From the NCBI RefSeq assembly GCF_001429545.1, contig NZ_LMSP01000048.1, positions 29,890-93,889 on the forward strand: DNA of 64,000 nucleotides. The letters are read 5' to 3'. Numbering within the stretch: position 1 is the stretch's first letter; every line of letters begins with the position of its first letter. The notes below the pieces were generated by a model. It did no database searches. It had not been told where the DNA came from and worked only from the letters and a program-made list of their open reading frames with translations. Made by a program: the position numbers and the translations under genes. Below, piece by piece: positions 1 to 8,078 of this stretch. The stretch is from Paenibacillus sp. Soil787. Lineage in GTDB: Bacteria > Bacillota > Bacilli > Paenibacillales > NBRC-103111.

Positions 1-392
1 GCCAGATTCGTCATCGCTGCGACCGTAATAATCGTCACTTGATGCGGCTTACTGCGCACTTGATCAATAATAAATTGTGGTGCGTACTGCTGTGATGCTT
101 CTCGTGTAGACATATCTGTCAGCGTGTTCCCAATGCCGTCTTCGCCATGAATATGGGTCGCACTCGCTTTCACTCGGCTAACGAAAAGCGGCTTAGCCGC
201 CCCCGGAATGACAGGAACTGAACTGTCCAAATGTTCCAGAACTAGCAGCGTATTGCGGGTCGCTTCTTGAACCGTAACGTTGCCGAAGCAAGTCGTCACC
301 CCCAGTAATTCCACTTCAGGGGCATTCACCGCATAACTTATGGCAAGCGCATCATCAATGCCTGTATCAACATCCAAAATAATCGGTTTCAT
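1..392 (-). CDS. Nucleoside hydrolase (IunH family), 3' end beyond the window
   Basis: N-terminal 130 residues of an inosine/uridine-preferring nucleoside hydrolase; the rest lies left of base 1. Members of the family split ribonucleosides into base and ribose in the cytoplasm using a Ca2+ ion held by an N-terminal Asp cluster. The protein begins MKPIILDVDTGIDDALA. The Asp cluster is DVDTGIDD, with Thr where the best-known members have Pro. A THIHGEDGIGN segment follows near residues 85-95, as in its neighbour. The ATG at 390-392 is preceded by a GAGAGGAG ribosome site, 17 bases after the stop of the upstream hydrolase, so the two are probably co-transcribed. They are clearly paralogous but diverged. 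Substrate specificity cannot be read from the sequence. Confidence 0.9.
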   Translation of the reverse strand, partial: MKPIILDVDTGIDDALAISYAVNAPEVELLGVTTCFGNVTVQEATRNTLLVLEHLDSSVPVIPGAAKPLFVSRVKASATHIHGEDGIGNTLTDMSTREASQQYAPQFIIDQVRSKPHQVTIITVAAMTNL

Positions 393-409
393 CTAAGTTT
401 CTCCTCTCG

Positions 410-1357
410 TTAGCTCTTTAATGTGTTGATGAAATAGTCAAGAAACAGCGGGCTGTTGACTTCAAACGCCACTGATGTATTCGTAACCGGCACCGATCTG
501 CGGAAATCTGCCAATGTAGCTCCATAGGACATGGTCCCTTTTGTCTCAATACGAATATAAAGTTCTTCCGTCGTGACGAGATTCGGATATGCAGCTACAG
601 CAACTGCAAGCGGATCATGCAGCGGTGCGCCGTAGAAACCGTTTTGCTTGTCATAAGCACTAAAATAAAACCTGTTAGCTTCTTCGATATAAGCAGCTGC
701 TCTTTCATTTCCAGGCAAGGGTGATTCCGTAATTAAACGAAGCTGCTGCTCACTGATGATCGTCTTCATTGTTACGTCCAAGCCAACGAGCGTAATCGGG
801 ATGCCGGATTCAAAAACACGATGCGCGGCCTCAGGATCGCCGTAGATATTCGCTTCGGCAACAGGCGTCACGTTGCCAGGCACTTTCACCGCGCCGCCCA
901 TGATCACAAGCCGCTTCACCTTGGAAGCGATGGAAGGATCTTGTGCGAGTGCAATAGCCAGGTTCGTCATCCGACCCACGAACACTAGCGTTAGCTCGTG
1001 CGGGTTTTCATTCACCTTGCGGACGATGAACTGAGCGGCGCTCTCCGCAATAGCTTTCCCTTTGGGCTGCGGCAGCTCGCAGTTGCCGATACCGTTATCG
1101 CCGTGGATATGCGTAACAGGACCGCGCCAGTCGCAGAACAGCGGTTTTGCTGCGCCCATAGCCACCGGCACTTCGTAATCAACGCCCGATAGCTCAATCA
1201 CTTGCAGCGTATTGCGAGTTGCCTGCACAACATCCGTATTACCGAATACCGTCGTAATGCCTTCTACTTTTATGTGTTTTGTTTTCAGGGCGAGCAAAAT
1301 CGCCATGGAATCATCAATACCTGTATCAACATCAAGAATCATGCGAACGTTTTGCAA
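410..1357 (-). CDS. Nucleoside hydrolase (IunH family)
   Basis: Full-length ribonucleoside hydrolase of about 315 residues, the usual family size. The Ca2+-binding cluster DVDTGIDDS is near the N-terminus, a THIHGDNGIGN segment near residues 85-95, and the conserved LHDPLAVAVA segment near residue 250. The start is taken as TTG at 1355-1357, because AGAGGTGA lies five bases upstream; a GTG at 1364-1366 sits inside that ribosome site, and an ATG follows at 1340-1342. The gene lies about 190 bases after rbsB on the same strand and is followed by a second hydrolase. This suggests that ribose released from nucleosides is meant to join the Rbs pathway, but a hairpin lies between rbsB and this gene. 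Whether it prefers purine or pyrimidine nucleosides is unknown. Confidence 0.93.
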   Translation of the reverse strand: MQNVRMILDVDTGIDDSMAILLALKTKHIKVEGITTVFGNTDVVQATRNTLQVIELSGVDYEVPVAMGAAKPLFCDWRGPVTHIHGDNGIGNCELPQPKGKAIAESAAQFIVRKVNENPHELTLVFVGRMTNLAIALAQDPSIASKVKRLVIMGGAVKVPGNVTPVAEANIYGDPEAAHRVFESGIPITLVGLDVTMKTIISEQQLRLITESPLPGNERAAAYIEEANRFYFSAYDKQNGFYGAPLHDPLAVAVAAYPNLVTTEELYIRIETKGTMSYGATLADFRRSVPVTNTSVAFEVNSPLFLDYFINTLKS

Positions 1358-1477
1358 TGGAGTCACCTCTATGTATAGTTTTTCAAAGTTTGAACAAGCA
1401 TGTCCCAGAATTTATCTTGGTCAAGTGTGAAGGCCACGCAGTGCCAACCTCCAATGTTGAATTCCCTTTAAACAGAA

Positions 1478-1520
1478 GATGAACCCCACCACCTTATTTC
1501 CTTTAGTGGAAGGGTTCATC
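1478..1520 (-). terminator. Hairpin after rbsB, possible partial terminator
   Basis: The arms GATGAACCC and GGGTTCATC pair perfectly (9 bp) around a 25-base loop, about 40 bases after the rbsB stop. No strong T-run follows on the minus strand (TTCTGTTTAAAG), so it may attenuate or stabilise rather than terminate. It separates the rbs genes from the nucleoside hydrolases. Confidence 0.5.
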
Positions 1521-1557
1521 GCTCATTTTGCTAATAAGATAAACATATTACACATTC

Positions 1558-2511
1558 TTATTTTTTCGTAATCAATTCCAAATCTACCGGAATAAATTTT
1601 TCAACTTGTTCACCTTTAAGCACTTTCAACGCTGTTTTCACAGCTGTATCTCCGATGGATGCCGGTTTTTGAGCTACTGTTGCGGCAAGTTTCCCGTCAT
1701 TTACGGCTTTAACCGCATCATCTGTAGCATCGAAACCAACTACAGCAATATTTTTACCAGAGGATTGAATCGCTTGAAGGGCACCTAATGCCATTTCATC
1801 ATTATGAGCAAATACCGCTTGAATATCTTTATTTCCTTGCAAAATATTTTCCATAACGGAAAGCCCTTTTGCCCGGTCGAAATCAGCAGGTTGAGAAGCA
1901 ATCACTTTTACGCCAGCTTTTCCGTCAACAGCATCATGGAAACCTTTTCCACGATCACGTGCTGCAGAAGTTCCTGCGATCCCTTGAAGTTCTACAAGAT
2001 TACCTTTATCACCAAGGGTTTTCAAAATAAAATCGCCTGCCATTTTACCGCCTTTTACATTATCTGAAGCAATGTGAGTAACGACTGTTCCGCCGTTGGC
2101 TGCACGGTCAACCGTAATTACAGGAATATTGGCTTTATTTGCAGATTGAACCGCAGTAACAATAGCGTCGCTATCTGTCGGATTGATAAGAATTACGCTT
2201 ACCTTTTTCTGAATTAAATCTTCAATACCGCTAATTTGCTTCGCTGTATCATTTTGAGCATCTACAACAACCAAAGTAGCACCAGCTTCTTTTGCCGCTT
2301 TATCCGCGCCGTCTTTCAAGGTAACAAAGAATGGATTATTTAAAGTGGAAACGGAAAGCCCAATCGTCATTTTGCCTGCAGCTGCTTTGGTATCCGTTGT
2401 AGCTGATGGTGCAGCCGTAGCTCCTCCCTCAACCTTAGATTGAGTCGAACAACCAGCCAATATCAGGAACACCGCTACTACGGCACATAATACGAAATTC
2501 ATTTTTTTCAT
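1558..2511 (-). CDS. rbsB: Ribose ABC transporter substrate-binding lipoprotein RbsB
   Basis: Extracellular binding protein of the ribose importer, 317 residues. A lipoprotein signal peptide ends in LILAGC, with Cys the lipidated residue, followed by a Ser/Ala/Thr-rich linker and a periplasmic-binding-protein type 1 fold beginning IGLSVSTLNNPFF. The ribose-family segments AHNDEMALGALQAI and VGFDATDDA are present. It is the last rbs gene, 23 bases after rbsC, matching the Bacillus order rbsRKDACB. The start is an ATG behind AAAGGGGAG. Ribose is inferred from the operon and the family; the fold alone does not separate ribose from related sugars such as allose. Confidence 0.95.
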   Translation of the reverse strand: MKKMNFVLCAVVAVFLILAGCSTQSKVEGGATAAPSATTDTKAAAGKMTIGLSVSTLNNPFFVTLKDGADKAAKEAGATLVVVDAQNDTAKQISGIEDLIQKKVSVILINPTDSDAIVTAVQSANKANIPVITVDRAANGGTVVTHIASDNVKGGKMAGDFILKTLGDKGNLVELQGIAGTSAARDRGKGFHDAVDGKAGVKVIASQPADFDRAKGLSVMENILQGNKDIQAVFAHNDEMALGALQAIQSSGKNIAVVGFDATDDAVKAVNDGKLAATVAQKPASIGDTAVKTALKVLKGEQVEKFIPVDLELITKK

Positions 2512-2534
2512 GGTAAACTCCCCTTTGATGTGTT

Positions 2535-3491
2535 TTATTTTCGAGCTTTCGATCTGTCCAACAATACAGCAATTAAGATGACTACCCCTTTAACCACCTG
2601 CTGGTAAAAAGACGAAACATTTAATAGGTTAAGACCGTTGTCCAATACACCAATGATCATGGCTCCGATTAATGTACCGACAATCCAGCCTCTTCCCCCT
2701 GATAAACTGGTCCCGCCAAGAACTACGGCTGCAATCGCATCCAGTTCAAACGCTCCTCCAGCTGTCGGCTGAGCGGAGTTAAGTCTGGAAGTTAGAATGA
2801 TACCGCTAATTGAAGCTAATAAACCGCTAATCGAGTAAACCAAGATTTTTACTTTCGATGTGTTAATACCTGAAAGCCAAGTCGCCTCCTCGTTGCTGCC
2901 GAGTGCGTAAACACGTCGACCAAAAGTTGTATGCTTTAAAATGATATATAAAACTGCAAATGCAATAACCATCCATATAATCGGCATTGGAATTTGTAGA
3001 AAATACCCCTTCCCTAACAACGCAAAATCCTCTTTGAAGCCTGTGATTGGCCTTCCCTGCGTATATACTAAGGTAAGTCCGCGGAATACTGTCATCGTTG
3101 CGAGTGTCGCGATAAATGGAGCTACCTTACCTTTCGTGATTAATAAGCCGTTGATCGCCCCCATGACCAAACCGCCAATTAGACCGATTCCTACAGCTAG
3201 CCACGTATTCATCCCGCTTGCCATTAAGCCAGCCGTAAAAGCACTTGATAAGGCCAGTATGGATCCTACAGAAAGATCGATACCCCCAGTCAGAATGACG
3301 AATGTCATACCGAAGGCAATAAGAGCATTAATCGAAATTTGACGAAGAACGTTAAAAATATTACCAACGGTTAAAAAGTCACCGTTCACTACCGACAAAA
3401 TGACTACAATTAGAACCAATCCCAATAAAGACCCCAGACTCTGCATCTTACCGATTTTGGGTCTACTTAAAGCTTTACCGTCAACCTGCAT
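2535..3491 (-). CDS. rbsC: Ribose ABC transporter permease RbsC
   Basis: Membrane channel subunit of the ribose importer (CUT2, BPD_transp_2 family), about 318 residues with eight or more hydrophobic segments. Characteristic stretches are FVILTGGIDLSVGSILALSS near residues 70-90 and DAIAAVVLGGTSLSGGRG near residue 255. The start chosen is the ATG at 3489-3491, seven bases after GGGGGAGGG; this gives an 11-base overlap with the end of rbsA, consistent with translational coupling. An upstream in-frame start would lengthen the protein by eight residues but has no ribosome site. It works with RbsA and RbsB. Confidence 0.95.
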   Translation of the reverse strand: MQVDGKALSRPKIGKMQSLGSLLGLVLIVVILSVVNGDFLTVGNIFNVLRQISINALIAFGMTFVILTGGIDLSVGSILALSSAFTAGLMASGMNTWLAVGIGLIGGLVMGAINGLLITKGKVAPFIATLATMTVFRGLTLVYTQGRPITGFKEDFALLGKGYFLQIPMPIIWMVIAFAVLYIILKHTTFGRRVYALGSNEEATWLSGINTSKVKILVYSISGLLASISGIILTSRLNSAQPTAGGAFELDAIAAVVLGGTSLSGGRGWIVGTLIGAMIIGVLDNGLNLLNVSSFYQQVVKGVVILIAVLLDRSKARK

Positions 3492-4989
3492 GTCGGTTCC
3501 CTCCCCCTGTTGCACTTAACATGATTTTTTCCTGAGTTGCCTCTTCTTGTGTAAATTCACCGCTTATTTTCCCCTCGTGCATGACGAGTATGCGGTCACT
3601 CATTCCCAAAACTTCCGGAAGCTCGGAAGAGATCATAAGAATGGCTACACCTTGCGAAACTAGCTCATTCATTAGATCATAGATTTCTTTCTTAGCACCG
3701 ATATCAACTCCGCGTGTGGGCTCATCCAAAATCAAAACTTGCGGGCTTGTCGCCAACCATTTTCCGATAACCACTTTTTGCTGATTACCTCCGCTAAGAG
3801 AGCCGACCTTCTGCTCACTATTTGGTGTTTTAATCAGCAGTTTTTTTATCATGGAATCTGATAGTTCCCGTTCCTTTGAACGATTCATGAAACCAAATGA
3901 TGACAATATCTTTAAATTCGGAAGGGCTAGGTTGTCGTTGACCGAAAGAGGAAGGAGCAGTCCCTCATCTTTCCGATCTTCCGTGATTAAACCAATACCC
4001 GCGTGAATGGCATCTATTGGTTTATGAATGGAGACTGGTTTTCCGTTAATGGAAATCGTTCCACGATCAATAGGTGTCACTCCGAACAGTGCTTTCGCCA
4101 GTTCTGTTCTTCCAGCGCCCATAAGTCCGGCGATGCCAACGATCTCTCCAGCTCTTACAGTTAAGGAAATGTCATGGAGCTTCCCTTTTTGAGTCAAACC
4201 GCCCACCGTCAGTTTTTCTTCTCCTAGGGTGACTTTCACTTTGGGAAAACGGTCTTTAATTTCCCTGCCGACCATCATTTTGACGAGATGATCCATTGTC
4301 GTATTGGCAATGTATTCGGTTCCAATATAATGTCCATCGCGCATCACCGTAACTTGATCGCAAATCCTAAAAATTTCTTCCATCCGATGGGAAATATAAA
4401 TCATGCCAACACCCTTTTCCTTAAGGGAAGCGATGACCAGGAACAATGCCTCAATTTCACGGTCCGTGAGGGCCGCCGTCGGTTCATCCAAAACAAGAAT
4501 TTCTGCTTGCATAGATAACGCTTTCGCAATTTCGACCATTTGCTGTTGACCTACAGAAAGCTCATTAACTAACGTACCCGGATCAATATTCAAACCCAAT
4601 TGCGATAAATAACGATGAGACTCTTGTCTCATCCGTCTCCAGTTAATTAGCTTCGACTTCCCATAAGTGAATTCTCGGCCAAGAAAAATATTTTCCATAA
4701 CCGTTAAATGGGGAACCATATTTAACTCCTGATGAATAATAACGATGCCTAAGTTTTGTGCCATGGAAGGTGATGCAATATCGTAAACGTTTCCATTAAC
4801 AGTAATGGACCCACTATCCTTTGTATAAATTCCACCTAATATTTTCATAAGCGTAGATTTACCAGCCCCATTTTCCCCCATCAACGCATGAACTTCTCCG
4901 CGATGCAGGGTAAAATCAACCTGCTCTAGCACCTTAACTCCAGGGAAACTTTTACTGATTCCCTTCATTTCTAACAATTTGGACGTCAT
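3481..4989 (-). CDS. rbsA: Ribose ABC transporter ATP-binding protein RbsA
   Basis: Double ATPase of the ribose importer, 502 residues, typical for CUT2 systems. The N-terminal half has Walker A GENGAGKST (residues 38-46), signature LSVGQQQ and Walker B LVLDEPTAAL. The C-terminal half has the degenerate Walker A GLMGAGRTEL usual for RbsA, a good signature LSGGNQQK and LILDEPTRGVD. The start is an ATG behind AAAGGAGGAATT. It lies 14 bases after rbsD and overlaps rbsC. CUT2 ATPases are alike, so the ribose assignment rests on the flanking rbsD and rbsK. Confidence 0.95.
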   Translation of the reverse strand: MTSKLLEMKGISKSFPGVKVLEQVDFTLHRGEVHALMGENGAGKSTLMKILGGIYTKDSGSITVNGNVYDIASPSMAQNLGIVIIHQELNMVPHLTVMENIFLGREFTYGKSKLINWRRMRQESHRYLSQLGLNIDPGTLVNELSVGQQQMVEIAKALSMQAEILVLDEPTAALTDREIEALFLVIASLKEKGVGMIYISHRMEEIFRICDQVTVMRDGHYIGTEYIANTTMDHLVKMMVGREIKDRFPKVKVTLGEEKLTVGGLTQKGKLHDISLTVRAGEIVGIAGLMGAGRTELAKALFGVTPIDRGTISINGKPVSIHKPIDAIHAGIGLITEDRKDEGLLLPLSVNDNLALPNLKILSSFGFMNRSKERELSDSMIKKLLIKTPNSEQKVGSLSGGNQQKVVIGKWLATSPQVLILDEPTRGVDIGAKKEIYDLMNELVSQGVAILMISSELPEVLGMSDRILVMHEGKISGEFTQEEATQEKIMLSATGGGNRHAG

Positions 4990-5003
4990 TCCAATTCCTC
5001 CTT

Positions 5004-5399
5004 TCAGAAGATAACTCCAGCCTGAAGAATGACATTGGCATATGGAGTAAACTCACCTGTTCGTATGATTGCCTTAGCCTGATGAGTCATTGTCTTCAGT
5101 TCTTCATGACTCACCTCGTGCACAGTTACCCCGTTTAAGGAAGTTTCCATTTGCTTCTTTAGCTTTGGAGTTACCTGATCCATTTCACTTGCAATGAAAG
5201 CCTGCTCAACTTGCATTTCTAGAAGTACGGTTTCCAAACAATCCATAAAAGAAGGAACACCTTGTTTCAAAGCCAGATCAATTCGCTTTACGTGAGCAGG
5301 AATAGGCAACCCGCTATCACAAATGACAATCGTGTCGGTATGCCCAAGTTCACTGATCACCTTAGAAATTTCACTATTTAAAATTCCAATCTTTTTCAT
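5004..5399 (-). CDS. rbsD: D-ribose pyranase RbsD
   Basis: Interconverts the beta-pyranose and furanose forms of ribose so that ribokinase can use it. At 131 residues it is the normal length. The family start MKKIGILNSEISKVISELGH contains the catalytic His near residue 20, followed by IVICDSGLPIP. The C-terminal AIIRTGEFTPYANVILQAGV is also diagnostic. Its ATG overlaps the end of rbsK by four bases (ATGA), so the two are translationally coupled. RbsD is largely specific to ribose operons and anchors the annotation of the whole cluster. Confidence 0.96.
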   Translation of the reverse strand: MKKIGILNSEISKVISELGHTDTIVICDSGLPIPAHVKRIDLALKQGVPSFMDCLETVLLEMQVEQAFIASEMDQVTPKLKKQMETSLNGVTVHEVSHEELKTMTHQAKAIIRTGEFTPYANVILQAGVIF

Positions 5400-6328
5400 G
5401 TAGGTTCTCCCTTGGAATTTTTCGCAAACAGTTCCACATCCTCTATGCTTGGCATTCCAGCTTGAGCACCAAACTTAGTAACAGCTAGTGCGGAAACCTT
5501 TGCTGCAAAAGATACAGATTGTTCCAAGCTGTTTTGCTTGGCAAGCGAAAAAGCTAATCCGGCATTGAATGAATCTCCAGCACCTGTCGTATCAACAACA
5601 GAAACCTTATAACCAGGAACTTTTTGCAGCTTCCCTTTTTCTAAAAAAGCGGATCCATCAGCACCCAACGTCGTGATCACGTTGTTAGCTCCCCGTTGTA
5701 TTATGCTTGTCATCGCAGTTTCCAATTCATCACCCTCTGCCTGAACCCCAGTAAGCAAACTCAATTCTGACCGATTGGGAGTGATGTAATCTACATTCTT
5801 CAATAACTCATCGGGCAAAAACTGAGCGGGAGCCGGATTCAATACGACAGTCTTCCCGAATGACTTTGCCTTCTTCGCTGCATGAATAACCGTATCTAAA
5901 GGAATTTCCAGCTGAAGAAGAAGGATGTCCGCATTTTGGATAATTGCCTCATATCTATCGATATCGTCTGGCAGCAATTGATAATTAGCACCCGGAACAA
6001 CCACGATGCTGTTATCTCCATTTGAAATAAAGATGGAAGCTATCCCTGTTGCAGTGCCATCCACGAGTTTAACCGAGTTTCTACTGATCTTATTATCATC
6101 TAAAGCTTTCAGGAGCTCTTGACCAAAACTGTCTGTGCCGACCGCTCCAATCATGGTTGTTTTGGCTCCGAGCCTTGCAGCCGCTACCGCTTGATTTGCA
6201 CCTTTGCCACCTGGTATGAACCGGGCGTTAGATCCAAGAATCGTTTCTCCCAGTTGTGGGTGTCTATCTGCTTCAATAACGATATCCATGTTTAAGCTTC
6301 CGATCACAACGACATGTGGTACCTTCAA
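5396..6328 (-). CDS. rbsK: Ribokinase RbsK
   Basis: PfkB-family kinase making ribose-5-phosphate from ribose and ATP in the cytoplasm. The N-terminal substrate motif GGKGANQAVAAARLGA and the C-terminal motif DTTGAGDSFNAGLAF, containing the catalytic Asp, are both intact. Length is about 310 residues. The start is ambiguous: GTG at 6335-6337 directly abuts GAGGA, while TTG at 6326-6328 is eight bases downstream of GAGGAG and starts one base after the rbsR stop, so TTG is preferred. The stop overlaps rbsD. Confidence 0.95.
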   Translation of the reverse strand: MKVPHVVVIGSLNMDIVIEADRHPQLGETILGSNARFIPGGKGANQAVAAARLGAKTTMIGAVGTDSFGQELLKALDDNKISRNSVKLVDGTATGIASIFISNGDNSIVVVPGANYQLLPDDIDRYEAIIQNADILLLQLEIPLDTVIHAAKKAKSFGKTVVLNPAPAQFLPDELLKNVDYITPNRSELSLLTGVQAEGDELETAMTSIIQRGANNVITTLGADGSAFLEKGKLQKVPGYKVSVVDTTGAGDSFNAGLAFSLAKQNSLEQSVSFAAKVSALAVTKFGAQAGMPSIEDVELFAKNSKGEPT

Positions 6329-6329
6329 T

Positions 6330-7328
6330 TTACCCACTCCTCTTCGTAGATTCTCTTGGGATTAACGTGACATCCAGTTCATAAATTTGATCCGCTTCGA
6401 TGGTGCCTTCGATCTTCTTAATCAAAATCCTCGATACTAAAGCACCCATATCATAAATGGGTTGCGCAATTGTTGTTAGTTCAGGTTCTGTTATTTCCGT
6501 CATATTTATTCCATCAAATCCACAAACTACAACTTGTCCAGGTACTTGAATGCCCATTCTATGCAGCGCTTTCAAGGCTCCGACAGCCATTAAATCATTT
6601 CCTGCAAAAATTGCATCAATATCAGGATGCCGCCGCATAAGTTCCTCTGTAGCTTTTATACCACCGCTTATCCCAAAATCCCCCTGAACCATTAAGCTTG
6701 GGCTGAACCAATCAAAAGCTCTTACGGATTCCTCATATCCAATTAATCTCTCTTTGGCAGGGATCAGATCCTGTGGACCATAAATATGTCCGATTTTCTT
6801 GCTTCCTGACTCAAGAAGATGTTTTACTGCTAATCTGCCTCCCTCACGATTGTTCGAACGAACAACGCTGCAGGATTTATTCGTAGGAGCTCGGTCTAAA
6901 CAAACGAATGGGATGTTAAAGGACGCCAATTTGTCTACATCTTCTTGTCCCAATGTATTGGATGCAAAAATAATGCCGTCGATATTTTTGCTCTTTAATA
7001 TGTCAATATAATTTTTTTCTTTACCAATTTGGCCATCAGAATTGCAAAGTATGACGGTAAATCCATACGTAGAAGCAACATCTTCAACTGCCCGTGCCAG
7101 CTCTGGAAAAAAGGGATTTGAAATGTCGGGTAAAATTAGCGCAAATGTTTTTGTGCTTTTTCCAGCAAGTCCCCTTGCTACCCCACTAGGTAAATAATTC
7201 AGTTTTTCAATCGCATGTTTTATATTCAGTTCCGTATCTGCGTTTACATATCCACTTTTGTTTAAGTAACGAGATATAGTCGCAACAGAGACTCCGGCTA
7301 ACTTGGCTACATCACGTATGGTTGCCAT
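6330..7328 (-). CDS. rbsR: LacI-family ribose operon repressor RbsR
   Basis: Transcriptional repressor of the rbs operon, 332 residues from the ATG at 7326-7328. It begins MATIRDVAKLAGVSVATISR, the LacI-type helix-turn-helix, then a hinge with LPSGVARGLAGK and a periplasmic-binding-protein-like effector domain (KNIDGIIFASN, AGNDLMAVGALKAL, VVCGFDGINMTEI). A GGAAGTG ribosome site precedes the ATG; a longer form from TTG at 7371-7373 has none. As the first gene it is presumably autoregulated through the palindrome at 7409-7428. Assignment to ribose follows from position as first gene of rbsRKDACB. Confidence 0.93.
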   Translation of the reverse strand: MATIRDVAKLAGVSVATISRYLNKSGYVNADTELNIKHAIEKLNYLPSGVARGLAGKSTKTFALILPDISNPFFPELARAVEDVASTYGFTVILCNSDGQIGKEKNYIDILKSKNIDGIIFASNTLGQEDVDKLASFNIPFVCLDRAPTNKSCSVVRSNNREGGRLAVKHLLESGSKKIGHIYGPQDLIPAKERLIGYEESVRAFDWFSPSLMVQGDFGISGGIKATEELMRRHPDIDAIFAGNDLMAVGALKALHRMGIQVPGQVVVCGFDGINMTEITEPELTTIAQPIYDMGALVSRILIKKIEGTIEADQIYELDVTLIPRESTKRSG

Positions 7329-7408
7329 CCTAGTTTCACTTCCAACTTCATATTTATGGTAACGATACCGCAAGTTAATGCTAACCTTAATAATATATAC
7401 GTTTCATG

Positions 7409-7428
7409 ATGTGGTACCGGTTACACAT
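7409..7428. promoter_or_regulatory. LacI-type operator of the rbs operon
   Basis: On the minus strand the site reads ATGTGTAACCGGTACCACAT, an inverted repeat with a central CG and two mismatched pairs, as expected for a LacI-family operator. The 14-base core TGTAACCGGTACCA also fits the CcpA cre consensus TGWNANCGNTNWCA except at one position. It starts two bases downstream of the -10 box of the promoter at 7431-7459, so a bound protein would cover the transcription start. Confidence 0.65.
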
Positions 7429-7430
7429 GA

Positions 7431-7459
7431 AATATATCATAGTTTATTTTCATTCGCAA
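7431..7459 (-). promoter_or_regulatory. Sigma-A-like promoter of rbsRKDACB
   Basis: On the minus strand TTGCGA (-35, 7454-7459) and TATATT (-10, 7431-7436) are separated by 17 bases. Transcription would start about 100 bases before the rbsR ATG and run straight through the operator. Confidence 0.6.
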
Positions 7460-7473
7460 GATAAAATATTTTA

Positions 7474-7491
7474 ACAACAAGCGTTTGTTGT
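7474..7491. repeat. Perfect palindrome upstream of the rbs promoter
   Basis: ACAACAA-GCGT-TTGTTGT, 18 bases with perfect 7-base arms, lies 15 bases upstream of the -35 box. It could be a second regulator site. The rest of 7492-7596 holds no recognisable feature. Confidence 0.4.
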
Positions 7492-7596
7492 AAACACCAA
7501 TCAATCTATGCCATTCGGTGCAAGCCTCATCTCACAATTCGAATCACAATCCACGATTTACCATCCAAATGGAATTAACCGATAACCGGTGAGTTT

Positions 7597-7626
7597 AAAA
7601 AAGAGTTAGCTAATTTGAGCTAACTC
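7597..7626 (-). terminator. Rho-independent terminator of the small gene at 7643-7894
   Basis: GAGTTAGCT and AGCTAACTC form a perfect 9-bp stem with a 6-base loop, followed by six T on the minus strand. It ends 17 bases after the last stop of the interrupted small gene. Confidence 0.75.
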
Positions 7627-7642
7627 CCTTTTGGTCTAACTA

Positions 7643-7894
7643 TTAATAACCTACCACGGATAATACGCGGTCACTAATGGCATTCAACTTCTCGAGTTCG
7701 GATACGGACAATGAAAGGGCTGCCGCTGCACCATGCTGCTACGTTTCAAAGTCTTCCTTATCTACTTCCATCTCTCCGTTAAGCTGCTTAGCATAATCGC
7801 GCATCAATTCAAAATCCGGATTACAGATATCCTCCTGCATGTTGGCTTCACCTAAATCTTGTGTATTCAAAAGATTCATGTTCTCGTTGTCCAT
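7643..7894 (-). pseudogene. Small acidic protein gene interrupted by an in-frame amber codon
   Basis: From ATG at 7892-7894, behind a good AAGGTGAG ribosome site, the frame encodes 51 residues (MDNENMNLLNTQDLGEANM...) and stops at TAG (7739-7741). The same frame then continues for another 31 codons, with SVSELEKLNAISDRVLSVVGY at its end, to TAA at 7643-7645. A clean terminator follows. I read this as one gene of about 83 codons with a recent nonsense change, though a real 51-residue protein is possible. The acidic first half and the amphipathic tail match no family I recognise. It lies downstream of the GGDEF-EAL gene but is separated from it by a terminator. Confidence 0.5.
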
Positions 7895-8018
7895 CCTGCT
7901 CTCACCTTCCTGAGAGTAGGTTTTCCATCCTCATACAATTTATTCCTTTTCGAAATGACCGTAACGAGTGTCCCCTTCGGCACGCTGGGATTTATGCTAT
8001 CGATGGTTATCCTGAACG

Positions 8019-8060
8019 AAAAAAAGCCAAGCCAGGTTCCGCACAGCATCCCTGACTCAG
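8019..8060 (-). terminator. Rho-independent terminator of the GGDEF-EAL gene
   Basis: On the minus strand CTGAGTCAGG pairs with CCTGGCTTGG (10 bp, three G-U pairs) around a 14-base loop, followed by CTTTTTTT. It lies 18 bases after the stop of the upstream gene. Confidence 0.7.
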
Positions 8061-8078
8061 CATTTTCAATTGATCCAT

